Source: Saccoglossus kowalevskii (taxonomy: Eukaryota; Hemichordata; Enteropneusta; Harrimaniidae). From it: a DNA stretch of 34,706 bases. Made by a program: the position numbers and the translations under genes. Numbering within the stretch: position 1 is the first letter of the stretch; each line of letters opens with the position of its first letter. The notes beneath the pieces are model-generated. The model made no database searches. It worked only from the letters and a program-made list of their open reading frames with translations, and was not told the origin of the DNA. The stretch spans positions 624,223 to 658,928 of the forward strand of contig NW_003121911.1 of NCBI RefSeq assembly GCF_000003605.2, given 5' to 3'. Of the stretch, positions 25,822 to 34,706 are shown one piece after another.

Positions 25822-25841
25822 GGTAATTAGTGGTAATTAGC
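25822..25841 (+). promoter_or_regulatory. tandem homeodomain-type sites
   Basis: GGTAATTAGT is followed directly by GGTAATTAGC, two TAATTA sites 10 bp apart (one helical turn). GTGATTAG lies just upstream. Such spacing would suit cooperative homeodomain binding; function is inferred. Confidence 0.35.
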
Positions 25842-26508
25842 AAAGTATTCTCATTCTTCCAGCCAGGATTCATTTCTATCATTGTTTTAACCTATTAGTG
25901 TGAGATCCTCATGTGTTATAACAGGATAACGGCAGTGAGATTAAGTTGAAAGTAAGATAGCATACGCAAAACAATAACAGCTCTGTTTGTGTTTTTATTT
26001 TCTTGTTTACTTTAATGCACTGAAATATACATTTGGCATATGTTAATTTCATTCCTATACATGGTTCATTTATTTATCGTCAGGGAAACCTGCGCCGTGA
26101 CAGTGTTCATCAGTAGTGTTCCTTTTGTGACCTGAAACTGACTACCGTACATACAACGACGACGCGTTGCGTATTGGGCTTTATTTCTTAAAGACGCCCA
26201 TGTACTCGTGCGGGCTAAACTAACGTAAAGCAAACAACTTGGCATCGTCTACAACTTTTAATACTTTAATCTGCTTGGAAAAACGCGAGTCAAGATTAGC
26301 GACATTGAATATTATTCTGCTATATTTGGCAAACTAGTGATTGGAGTACAGCTCAATTATACTGCATGTAACTGGAAAACGTTATAATGCAGCCATGGTC
26401 CACGATCAGACCCTCACGGTCTTATTTAGGGGGAATTCCAAGTGAACATGTTTCAAAAGACTCCCCGCGGTGACAATCAAGGCCCATTCAAACACCTCAT
26501 ATTCTCAT

Positions 26509-26543
26509 TTGCATAAATGAACCCAGACACACTGTCGCCGTGA
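26509..26543 (+). repeat. composite element, copy 4 (spacer one base shorter)
   Basis: ATTTGCATAAATG followed by CAGACACACTGTCGCC; 11 of 14 positions of the right block agree with copy 1. Same strand as the others. Confidence 0.45.
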
Positions 26544-28086
26544 GTTTTAAAAATACGCATTGAAATCGATGCGGGATTGTTTTTGTACCTACCCCGGTGA
26601 CACTAACGACGGACCAAGCACAACGTGGCGGCGTTGCCAAATACATGTATATATCTATACCCGTAATGAACAATACAGTGTGTAATCGGGCGGATGGGCC
26701 CTACGGTTATGTTGCGTCTTATCGTGTTTTCCCCCACTTCGTTCAGTGCGGAAACTCTAAAAATAACAAATACAAAGTAGAGACAAATATGCATGCAAAG
26801 TATACAAGTGTCAATAAGACGTATATTTTGTTTCTGTTAAGATGGGACCACTTGTAAAAACAAGCTAGCTAATGAACGTTTAATATGTTAGGGTCTATGT
26901 CGGTATTTACTCTGAAAAAAGATGCAAAAATAAACAGTGAGCGTCTGCGTCCGCAGACAAAGTGGTTATTCATTTAACGGGTATTTCAAAAAGATTAGAC
27001 CAAACATTAGACTTGTTTTAAGGTTTGTTAACGGCTGTTGATTGGTGCTTTCACGTACGGTGGTTGGGTTAAGTACACGTAAACGTGGTGTCACAGTGGT
27101 CCATAAAAAAACATACCCGGGTTGAATTGGGATTTTCTTTATTTCCAACTTACATACCGCCTAACGAGTATAAATGTAACAAATGTCATTGTTTTATTCA
27201 ACACTCAACACCTGTGGGACTCGTCTTATTTTCAATCTACACCTCGGTCAATAACCCCCTGATGTTGTTTTTTTTATAAGAAATCCATTCAAATGTAGTC
27301 AGAATCTGATCTTGTTTTATTCCGATTTATCCGACCCGTTGTGTTGACTTGTCTTTTGTTTGGATATGAGTAAGAAATGGTAACAACTGAAGCAAAGAAA
27401 ATACACGCCATCACCGCGACTTATCCGGCCAAGCTTGGCATCGCGGAAAACTAACCGTCTCAGAAATCATTGCCGTTTATGATATACAAGTTCTTTTTTT
27501 AATACACATGTAATACACATCGTCGCGGTGAATGATGTTTTCAATGGATTGGTGATTAGTGAAGACGATAGGGTTTCAATATCCCACTCTCTTCCTCAAT
27601 TGGACTCGTATAACGCCCCAAGGGTACCGGTTACCCCATGTGTTCACGTTCACACCTGATACAAAGGTACACAACAATCACCGTCAATTTAGGTGAAGGA
27701 GGATAGAAGCTTGTATTTGCAGATTTTAACGAGAAACACAGAAGTTTGTGAAGTCTTTGTTTGTTATCGCGAGTTTTACACCTTTCTTGAATGTTTTTGA
27801 TAGGAACCATTCATAGAACGTGTCAACGCACTTAAACATGCGAACAAGTAGCACGCCAAGACAAAGATTTCGACCAATTACATTCCCAATGCCACTGTGT
27901 TCTTGCAATCGAAATACCGTAAGAGCGAATGAAATTAGGACGATTTGGTCTTAAATTAACTGTGTCTCAACTGGGCAAACTAGCTACAGGACTCAGTATA
28001 ATAAACCAAAATTTGCTTCATAACCAGACATTTCCCAATATACATTAAATTTTAGTGGTGCATCTTATCATATGCGTGATCATGCC

Positions 28087-28255
<169 letters not shown>

Positions 28256-28351
28256 CTTTAAGTACATCGAACGGTGCGAACAAACAACGGTAAACCAAGT
28301 AATATACGTCACAAAACTTTTGATATAAATTCAGATATGATACGCTCAGCT

Positions 28352-28499
28352 GTTGCCATGGATACGTTGACCGTAACACACGTCGCATATTTTTGCAAGT
28401 TTATTTTTGATTACACATACACCTTCATCGATATAATTGATTAAAAATCTACCCACTCCATGACTTTAACACACCTCGTGTTATTGTCGCCAGGGCAAC
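28352..28499. promoter_or_regulatory. pair of RFX X-box-like sites
   Basis: GTTGCCATGGATAC (28352-28365) and GTCGCCAGGGCAAC (28486-28499), 134 bp apart. Each keeps at least 12 of 14 positions of the palindromic X-box. A frame of 82 codons overlaps from 28460 but does not look like a known protein. Confidence 0.3.
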
Positions 28500-29855
28500 C
28501 AACAAACAACTTGAACGTAACACATCGAAGAAATAATGGTGCGGCCATATTCAAATGCCGCACTGAGTTTGTTGAATTTTATTTTAAGAAATTACACAAT
28601 GAGCCCCGATCCGGTCATTTCAGCTTACATTCGGGAAACATTCTGCTATCATTGCAATCTGGCTTACCGATATTCAAATTAACAGGACATTATATTCATC
28701 TGGTTTGATCGCGCATGCGCATATTTACCCATTGCAAAAAATATGATTGGCAGGCGATCACCATTTTTGTATCAATTTTACGCCAATGCGCTATCTTAAT
28801 TTTTACCCACAAATATCAAACACACATGAACGATAATTATGTGAATAACTAACTCGATCATTGATGAATCATTAAAAAAAATAGCTTCTCACATTTGAAA
28901 GACGACGTAATGAATGTATTGAAGATGAAAAATTACCCATATTGTTATAAAGATGTGGCAGACAAGAAAATGAGCGCGTGCAAATATAACACTTGTGTGG
29001 GGAAATCAGGTTTCATTGAACGCCCAAACACCGGCGTACTTACAATACTAACCGCTAAAACGATCTAGTCTACAGTGCACCCTGTAGCGCCGTCATTAAC
29101 AAAAATGGGCAGCAATTTTCTCAAATCACACACATAAACGTTATCTGTTCTTCGCTCAAATATAGTCATCAGGAATCTGTGGTGGAACAAATATCTTTAA
29201 TGAATTCATGATTTAAACTATCTTAGGTGTCATCAAGCTATCATAATGTGATAGTTTCACAGCGCGCCGGGAGTCCGTCACAAATTGCTCCCATTTCGGT
29301 GTAAAGAACAAGGCTACAGGAAGATATTGTGACACTTTTCGTCCGCAGGGAATTCTAAGACGACACTGAACATTGTGTGACGTTATATTTGTGGCGGGAA
29401 AAGGGGATAATCTGCGTCTAATAAAAGCAGGAAAAGGCACGTCTTTAAATGTGCAATTAACGTTGGCATAATGGTGCAAATTACTGGTGATCGGGCAAAC
29501 AGTTTGCACAATTTGTTCTCATTCATGCTCTCGACCGGAACGTCATTCGAAGGAAATGACTGTACCTCAAATGGTTTTAGATCTACTGAGACGACTCGTG
29601 AGAAAGGTGTGCGGACACTACCTGGCGTTGCGGAACATGGTTAATCTGTTTTCTCTTTTCGGTTCAAATTCACGACTCGCCTCAGGCTGTTTGGAAATAA
29701 TAAAAAAACAATCATGATGGATAATGTCATAATTAACTCGAAAACGACAAAGTTGTTACGCAGCGTGCGTTTGGATTTGTCAGTCGCATTGAACACGATG
29801 GCGTGGCCTGGCGTTTTATTGTCATAATCCCGATAAACTTAGGACGTAGTGCTTA

Positions 29856-30050
29856 ACTAAACTGGTCGTCATTTACAAAATGTAAAGTAAATATCACTGG
29901 ACCCCTTCTTTGGTACCTACCAGGTATATAGTAACCCCAGGCTAGTAACCCATACTCTTTCAGCCTTTTGACAATGCCGTTTCTCATCTGTTCCAAGACC
30001 GTTTCCGGTATCCGTTGATACAATGGCTTTCCTATCTCTTCATTGCCTTT
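29856..30050 (-). pseudogene. coding-like fragment, disrupted, unknown family
   Basis: A 65-codon open frame on minus, between TGA (30053-30051) and TAA (29855-29853), with a strikingly protein-like peptide including PLYQRIPETVLEQMRNGIV, then KRLKEYGLLAWGYYIPG. Upstream of the TGA the same frame continues RKALDGVEISKTL back to another TGA at 30110-30108, while a second frame there reads FGKHWMGLRFQRHYEKAMK. So the fragment may be a decayed gene or element with stops and a frameshift. A possible donor CTG|GTAGGT follows YIPG (minus), so a real short exon is the alternative. I do not recognise the family. Confidence 0.3.
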
Positions 30051-30479
30051 TCATAATGTCTTTGAAATCTCAACCCCATCCAATGCTTTCCGAACACGTT
30101 TTTTTATTCATGGTTCCCTTGTGCAAGACGAACAAAATGTTTAAAAAAAATAGACGTATATAGGACGCCATCTAGAGTCCAGTCTGAGCCATTAATCTCC
30201 GAGTCTGTTCTCTTTTTGGATCGAACATCGCCGGTTTTGTTTCCGTGAAACTTACATTTGTTACGATTCTAAATTTATTCGGATTTAGAAAACGGAGAAA
30301 GCATTGCCGTAATATAATTCAAATTCTTAACTTCTTAAAAATAGTACCACATTTTCAACTTTGCATGTTCCCACTTTTGAAGTATTTCGAGATTTCTAAA
30401 TATTCGAATCGAGAAGATTATATATTGACAATATATACAAAATTCATAATTGAAAGTGAAGGCTGGGGTTAAGCAATGT

Positions 30480-32070
30480 TGAAGACGTCGCAGTTACGCC
30501 GAGACTTGGAGTTGAAAGTAAATACCTTATCAGTTTCCGTGTTTCGCTCGGATGTGAAAGGTAACCTTGATTTGATGTTATATGACAGTTTCAAGCGTAG
30601 TCATGATTTGCAGTTTGTCGTGTATCCATTATGTTACCATGACCGTCTATAATTACGACTAAAGCGTTCGCATATGCAATCTAGTTCTTTGATTCAGTTA
30701 CAGTTTGTACACCCCCAACCCGGACGTCACCGTGACGTACAGTGTACTTTGATGCAGTCGCCTGTAGTGCATGATTGGTGGTTGCATTGCATCTATAAAA
30801 CTACTCTCACCTGCGCATTTCTCATTCTTATGTGTTCCACATCACTAAAAGTCAACTCAAAGTGCAAATACAGCGCATTTTGTGATGCAACCGCCACATA
30901 ATACCTTATACTCCGAGCAGTGTAAGAATGATGTTTATGGAAACTGGTCGGTATTACGATTAGTCTACTTTCTACTGAAATTCGAGAGTGACGGTGGTTT
31001 ATTTTATTACAATACGTTTACATTGCAGTGATAATTATCGCAGGAAACGTTTGTCAAAATTATAATAAAGTTTTGTTCGCTTTCCCACTATTGCGTTGTA
31101 TTCTCCTCATGCGATTTTACCAAAAAGGAAATTGTTACTTCGCGTACTTCAGCCTGAGAACATAGTGAATTGAGAGCCAGGAGACTATTTTTTTGCTTAT
31201 CAAATACGAGTGTTTCTTTCCCTCCCCGTCATCGCGTTTACCGTGCCTCTTACTTATGCAACTATAGTATTTGAAGCAGTGGATCACGCGATGACAGGGG
31301 AGAATGGAAAACTAATTGAGGGGGGGGGGGGGGCAACTCTCGTGCTTATCTCGCTCTCAGAGATATCTCGGCTTTCAACGATATAAAGACGTGGCGTACC
31401 TGAGAGTGTAAATATGGTAAAAGATTGGTAAAAACGGCGGTCATTTGCGACATGATATGAAAATGAATTAGTAAGTCACGCATTCGCATCATAACACAAC
31501 TCAAATGTATATATAAACTCATACCGAAGTGACCTCGTTTCGTATAACTGAGCTGGCCTCATATATAAGTTGCAAGGTATTCAGTGAAATCGACATATTA
31601 AATCGCTTAAAGTTTGGCGAGAGTAAGTGGCGTGAAATACAATACAGGTCGGACGAATCTTATTTTTTGAACTAATACGTTGTAGCAGATTTGGGCTGTA
31701 TTAGAAGAATCATGAATAAAAGACAAAGTCGCTAACATTGTATTCCACATATTACACAAGAAGCTAATTTCGACACAAATCATTAATATTTATCTCGAAT
31801 AAACTATTTCATAACAAATACAATTCAAATAATTATTCTTGAAAAGATAAATATCCATAATTATATAATTTTTTTGACCTTATGTTACCGAACACAATTT
31901 TGAGTAGTGAATGTCACTATTTCCATGATATAGGAACAACATGTGACCTAATTATCTGTGTTATATGTAAACAACAGCACAGAATAAAACACTGTTAATT
32001 TAAAGTCGATCACATCTGACGATGTTTTTTTTTCTTCTTGTAGTCGACAATCTTAATCATGTGTTTTAAA
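30480..32070. other. no gene seen
   Basis: AT-rich DNA with short chance open frames (75 codons at 30674-30901 is the longest). Apart from the G14 run, no repeat or motif stands out. Confidence 0.5.
31320..31333. repeat. G14 homopolymer
   Basis: Fourteen uninterrupted G. Similar runs occur at 19447-19459 (13), 33274-33284 (11) and 33532-33540 (9). Confidence 0.85.
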
Positions 32071-32077
32071 ATATTTC

Positions 32078-32330
32078 ACCTGCAGAAAACTAAAATGGTT
32101 TCATTCCATTTCTCCGGAGACACAGAGAGGGACGTATTAGTGACGTTTAGGCTTTGCTGATTGAGGGGGTCCAAACAGGCAATTACCATCTGCGATATTA
32201 CTACGATATCATTAGATCTATGCTTTCTGATCGATTTGGTGTCACACAGTACATACTTTGCCGCATTCCACCGTTTCCAGACATGCACTGACGGAACAAT
32301 TTCCTCGCTTAGTTTGCCACACTGATACAC
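32078..32330 (-). CDS. uncertain open frame ending at a splice donor-like site
   Basis: An open minus frame of about 84 codons begins only with GTG and contains EEIVPSVHVWKRWNAAKYVL and, near its end, PEKWNETILVFC. It runs into CAG|GTGAAA (minus, near 32089). A weak acceptor-like CAG lies at about its start. Composition is polar and less AT-rich than the surroundings. No family recognised; chance is the main alternative. Confidence 0.15.
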
Positions 32331-33595
32331 GTGGGTAAATGGGTGTCAATTACAATTTCTGTAAATTGCATTTTCGATGCTCATTTTACTAATAAGTCAT
32401 TTTATGTGCATATCTGCTATATAATAAATGCTAACTATACCAAGGTAAAGGAAACGACGATCGTAAGCAAACCCCCAAACCTAGCTAAATGCAGTCTACG
32501 GCTGCACACACCTTGGAACTTAAACTCCACCTTTCGAGTTGGAAACCCCTCGTTTCGAGTCACATGTAAACAATGTACACTGATAAAAGTTTAAGCCTGC
32601 AAACCATCCCGTGTGTGTGAAAGTAATGTTGTGCCGCGAAAACGACCCGGAAAAGTGTGTTTCACCGTTGTGTGCAATATATAAGCTGCATTCACTGCCG
32701 CAATCTGCAAGTTTGTACTAACATTAGAACAAATCGCAGTTCCTGCAGCCTAGTTGTGATTCAGCCAGGGCTTTAGACTTAACACAATAACGTGAGTGGA
32801 TGCAGACCTTGGAGCCTTCACATTGCATTAACCTCCGTATTGGAGTGCTAGCTGTCAATTACATCAGTAACTACATCGGACACTCTCTCAAAGCAAGGAC
32901 CCAAGAGCGTTCAAACAGTTACAAAGGAACCACTTGTCTTGGGAGGAGTCTTTCTTATCAAAGAGTAGATGTACATAGAGAATGTGCGCTGAAAATAAAA
33001 CAACTGTGCTCACTCGTCTTTCCTTTTCTCTAAATGAGAGGTGGCGTTATTGTGTAGTAATCCAGGGTAGACATTGTGTTAATTGCCAATCTGACACAAC
33101 CCTTGTCTGGCTGGGGTGCGGTGGAGCCGCAAAAAATCATTTTGTTTCCATGGCACCATTTGTTGCTGGTGTGTAGGTGCAGGTGTGACCAGCCTATCGA
33201 GTTCCAACAAAGTCGCTCCAGGTAAAAAAAAAGTTAATACGTACTATAATTAGTACTGGAGAGCGATGTATATGGGGGGGGGGGCATTAACAATTCAGGC
33301 TAGCACTGAATCCGCGTCTTTTAGTTACGAGTTTTGATTGGATTGGAATTTCTGTACGTGGAGTTGGCTGTAACACAACACAGTACAAATGAGATCTGAC
33401 TAAAGCACATTGTCAATCCACTGGAAGCACTTGCCTCGACACACAACCCCCCAAAATGAATGTTTTTGAAACAACACACAAGCAGAGTAGAATGAAATAT
33501 ATCACGGCGGGGTATGATTGCCTGGGGCGGAGGGGGGGGGTAATGTCTTATCACGCACGAAGTTGTCACATCCCGACTCTAGTTCAACAATTCAT

Positions 33596-33855
33596 ACACA
33601 ATTTTCACATCGATGACAGGTCCCGACCCCGTAAAGTTCAAACCGTCACGTCAATGATCGCTTCAGACCCAGGGTCCCAACCGCCTAAGCGAGGTGTTTG
33701 ATAGGGGTTTGCCCGAGTGATTTGTCGCATACTAGTACCCGACGATCAACGTAAAGTTGTCATATCGATAACGGGCCCGACCCCACAAACATATACTATA
33801 CACAGACCTATACGAGTGATTTGCCACAGCCGATGGCAGGTCCTGATATTGTTGT
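33596..33855 (+). repeat. cluster of diverged direct repeats
   Basis: CGATGACAGGTCC (33611), CGATAACGGGCCC (33766) and CGATGGCAGGTCC (33831) recur. GAGTGATTTG occurs at 33715 and 33814, and GTAAAGTT at 33631 and 33751; CCCGACCCC follows two of the CGAT blocks. The order is consistent with an old tandem array of a roughly 100-150 bp unit that has decayed. Confidence 0.55.
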
Positions 33856-34098
33856 CACTGATTTTTTTCTTTCTCGACCACCTATGGTGTTGCGTATGAG
33901 TTGAACTGATGCTGATATTATTTGATTAATGACGTGTCTGACCTACTGCACTCATTTGTACAACTTTGTTCTTGAAGACACCCACTGTGTTTTTAATGAT
34001 ATATCATATATTACAATCCACATGATGACTCCGGGTTAAGTATGTTGACACCCCTTAAATGTCCGCTACATAAGTCTTCCATGACTGAGCACAATCAT

Positions 34099-34180
34099 AG
34101 TGCATTATGGGATTGGTTTGTTTTCAATGCGCACCCAATGATTGTAACGATTGTACGCAAACTGTCCCACAATTCTTTGC
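34099..34180. promoter_or_regulatory. possible promoter element near the window end
   Basis: GTGCATTATGGGATTGG contains, on minus, CCAATCCCATAATGCAC, close to the ZNF143/Staf-type TCCCA(G)AATGCA together with a CCAAT box. TCCCACAATTC follows on plus near 34165, with CCAATGATTG between. This grouping is typical of housekeeping-type animal promoters; it precedes the candidate exon at 34332. Confidence 0.22.
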
Positions 34181-34331
34181 TTTGAACGATCCGTAAAATG
34201 TACTATAATACATAGCGATCGCTGTGTTTGATGTTAACCATCGGAATACCCATAATGCATCATTACAATTTGTGGAAATTTATATTAACTTACATGTTTA
34301 TATAAATACAATCAGAGGTACATTAATTCAG

Positions 34332-34436
34332 TTACTCGAGGTTTGCAACTACGGTGACATGATACCAAGATCCCGTTTGAATCTCGCTCTCGCAGAAGCG
34401 TTCCAACTCAGAAAAATGCGAATGCGCATGCCCGAG
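34332..34436 (+). CDS. candidate exon of an unknown gene running off the window
   Basis: Between acceptor-like TTAATTCAG and donor GAG|GTAACT lies a 105-bp, 35-codon stretch in phase 0 at both ends. It reads LLEVCNYGDMIPRSR, then LNLALAEAFQLRKMRMRMPE. The helix-like, Leu/Ala/Arg/Met-rich composition and lower AT content contrast with the surroundings. The frame is open from an ATG-like start at 34224 to a stop at about 34475, so it could also be read as an 83-codon ORF. Family unknown. Confidence 0.25.
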
Positions 34437-34706
34437 GTAACTAGGATACTGGAATGTCCAGGTGGATCAAACTAGCTGTTCACGATATGACGGATTACGA
34501 TAACTATATTTTCTGTACATTTTCGATGTATTATATTTTTTCACTATGAATGTAGTAATACATTGTTTTATTACAAACCGATTATGTCATGTCAGAAGGT
34601 CGTAGCACCAGTCTCGCTATCTACGAGATGAGACTTGAATGGGATCTTGGGCTGATGTCACCATACAGTACTATGCGCGTTGCAAACCCCAAGTAATGTA
34701 CCTCTG

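Larger units (their letters stand above)
24350..28080. other. gene-poor stretch carrying the composite elements
   Basis: No coding gene recognised. An open frame of up to 142 codons just before it (23914-24342, plus; first ATG at 23947) has no family resemblance, and about one of that length is expected by chance in a window this size. The stretch contains the four composite elements, the tandem TAATTA sites and a CRE. Confidence 0.5.

Noticed and set aside
29213-29509. 98-codon minus open frame
   Set aside because: No start context, no splice sites, no family resemblance; slightly protein-like C-terminal half was not enough.

Overview
This looks like about 35 kb of animal nuclear DNA. It is AT-rich, its single clear gene has an intron, and there are no operons, bacterial signals or dense ORFs. 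The gene is an Msx-class homeobox gene on the minus strand at 5595-6976. Its two exons, 6493-6976 and 5595-6016, join in phase 1 across a 476-bp intron to give a 301-residue protein. That protein has two engrailed-homology-1 (eh1) type repressor motifs, a Trp motif before the homeodomain, a near-canonical Msx homeodomain and a Tyr-rich C-terminus. The architecture is that of a bilaterian Msx. An invertebrate deuterostome such as a hemichordate, lancelet or echinoderm is plausible, but the sequence alone does not settle the species.

Layout. Positions 1-5500 lie 3' of msx and hold no recognisable gene; they contain a paired TCACGTGA E-box near a TATA-like box, an RFX-type X-box at 2622 and a hairpin at 5385. 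Positions 5547-7400 are the msx locus: a possible polyA signal, exon 2, intron, exon 1, a 129-nt putative 5' leader, an initiator/TATA-like pair near 7105-7134 and CCAAT boxes at 7219-7392. Positions 7400-22000 are gene-poor DNA with scattered motifs (E-box plus CRE at 10999-11043, CTCF-like cores, a duplicated 51-bp unit around a G13 run at 19.4 kb). Positions 22000-24000 hold a speculative three-exon small gene model and a short repeat pair. Positions 24.8-26.6 kb carry a 36-bp composite motif (octamer, fixed spacer, GACA..TG.CGCC) in at least four same-strand copies. Positions 28-30.2 kb have a 169-bp TTTA microsatellite, two more X-box-like sites and a coding-like but disrupted fragment on the minus strand. 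Positions 32-34.7 kb have two candidate exon-like reading frames, homopolymer G runs and a diverged repeat cluster.

Only the msx gene is firmly supported. The remainder reads best as the intergenic and regulatory surroundings of a developmental gene. Most ORFs of 60-140 codons here are what chance would give at this base composition, and no transposase, reverse transcriptase, rRNA or convincing tRNA was recognised. The most interesting unexplained signal is the repeated 36-bp composite element.
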